Shown here piece after piece: positions 21,485 to 22,175 of a stretch of DNA of 22,175 bases (position 1 is its first letter; each line of letters begins with the position of its first letter). Origin of the DNA: Bacteroidales bacterium. GTDB taxonomy: Bacteria > Bacteroidota > Bacteroidia > Bacteroidales > JALTDM01. The position numbers and the translations under genes were made by a program. The notes below the pieces were generated by a model. That model had not been told where the DNA came from. It did not search any database and saw nothing but the letters and a program-made list of their open reading frames with translations. The stretch lies in assembly GCA_027074135.1 (NCBI GenBank), contig JALTDM010000198.1:1-22175 (forward strand), written 5' to 3'.

Positions 21485-22175
21485 TTATAACAATTTATTT
21501 ATTTCCTCTTCTAACTCTTCTTTCGTAACCTCCTTATAATCTACAGGCACATCAAATTCACTATCATCTATTTTTATAAACTGAACAGTATCTGCGACTA
21601 TCTTAGTTTTTATACCAAACATTTCAATCTGATACTCCATCAGAACACCTTTTATTTTATAAAACGGATTATTCCAATTAGGATTATCCAATTTTATTTT
21701 ATCAGTATAATATATTTCAAAATCATCAAAACTTTTATCAGGAAATTCAACTTTTACTTTTTTACAATCAAAACCTGCAATTTTTTTTGTCTCATTTGTC
21801 TTTACAAGTTTCATTCCTTTATATGGGTCATAACCAAATACAACTTGCCCCAATTCTTTTTTTGTGTAAACAAATCTCTTCCCTAACACTTTAAACAAAG
21901 CCGAACAGCTTTTATCTTTCATATTCCTTATTCCTTCCAACGCGAATATGTTACTCCAACCCACAACTTTTTGATGCATATTGTCATTTTTGAAAGTAAC
22001 TGTCATTTCTGTGGGAAGTAACGTAGTAATATCGTTTTGTTCTAAATATTTCAATTTATAAGTTATAATACCTTCTCTACCTGTCTTACTTAAAACAAAG
22101 GATTTACCACCAAATAGAAAATAAGCCGCAACTCCCAATCCAATTACAACAATAATGATTATTACCCATATTTTC
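21485..22175 (-). CDS. DUF4412-like membrane-anchored protein, 5' end beyond the window
   Basis: The frame is open to the right edge. Codons upstream of the TTG at 22138 read KIWVIIIIVVIGLGVAAYFL, a transmembrane or signal-anchor helix, so the true start lies outside the window. The following region (about 200 residues) is beta-rich and parallels the next gene: EGIITYKLKYLEQN, IAGFDCKKVKVEFPD and FDVPVDYKEVTKEELEEE. It is probably a tandem duplicate with a different N-terminal anchor. Role unknown. It is the first gene visible of the operon that continues through the SpoIIE-type phosphatase, Nudix and apbE genes. Confidence 0.82.
   Translation of the reverse strand, partial: KIWVIIIIVVIGLGVAAYFLFGGKSFVLSKTGREGIITYKLKYLEQNDITTLLPTEMTVTFKNDNMHQKVVGWSNIFALEGIRNMKDKSCSALFKVLGKRFVYTKKELGQVVFGYDPYKGMKLVKTNETKKIAGFDCKKVKVEFPDKSFDDFEIYYTDKIKLDNPNWNNPFYKIKGVLMEYQIEMFGIKTKIVADTVQFIKIDDSEFDVPVDYKEVTKEELEEEINKLL

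Noticed and set aside
21485..22138. Start of the rightmost gene at TTG 22138
   Set aside because: The frame continues upstream to the window edge and encodes the first half of a transmembrane helix, so the gene is partial here.

Overview
The window looks like a chromosomal segment from an AT-rich member of the Bacteroidota, probably an anaerobic or facultative Bacteroidia lineage. The evidence is the rseC-rnfB-C-D-G-E-A gene order, promoter-like pairs of TTTG followed about 18-20 bases later by TAnnTTTG, no obvious Shine-Dalgarno sites, lipoproteins with short F/V-S-(S)-C lipoboxes, and several gene families common in that phylum. No tRNA, rRNA, CRISPR array, insertion sequence or phage module was found.

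Layout from left to right. (1) Positions 1-110 (-) hold the start of a secreted protein that runs off the left edge. It is separated by a terminator hairpin from a complete Rnf operon (183-5774, -): rseC, rnfB, rnfC, rnfD, rnfG, rnfE, rnfA, with a good Bacteroidota promoter upstream of rseC. Rnf couples ferredoxin and NAD+ redox chemistry to a Na+ or H+ gradient. (2) A gap of about 360 bp (5775-6138) carries that promoter and a REP/MITE-like nested inverted repeat. (3) A three-gene operon follows (12608 to 6139, -). Its first gene encodes a very unusual protein of about 1,686 residues: an SLC12-type cation-chloride cotransporter with its cytosolic SLC12 domain, then a roughly 630-residue charged helical region, then a C-terminal AAA+/STAND-like ATPase. 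An MscS-like channel and a lipoprotein come next, packed tightly. (4) pgi (glucose-6-phosphate isomerase, -) follows, then a divergent promoter region. (5) The only plus-strand gene, 14209-16893, encodes a secreted fibre-like protein with hierarchical repeats. It ends at a hairpin terminator shared with the convergent operon on its right. (6) The right-hand operon (22175 to 16963, -) holds two tandem DUF4412-like paralogues (the first cut by the window edge), a TPR/SpoIIE-phosphatase signalling protein, a Nudix hydrolase and the flavin transferase ApbE.

Functional links. ApbE is the enzyme expected to attach FMN to RnfD and RnfG, so the right-hand operon probably supplies maturation for the left-hand one (inference). 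If Rnf makes a sodium gradient, the SLC12-like transporter could use it, and the MscS-like channel beside that transporter suggests an ion or turgor homeostasis unit (inference).

The most noteworthy item is the SLC12-helical-AAA+ fusion and its operon. I do not recall this architecture being described, but I could not search. Several apparent starts are TTG codons; where a better ATG exists I moved the start (7548-12608, 6139-6807), and the rightmost gene is open to the window edge rather than starting at 22138.
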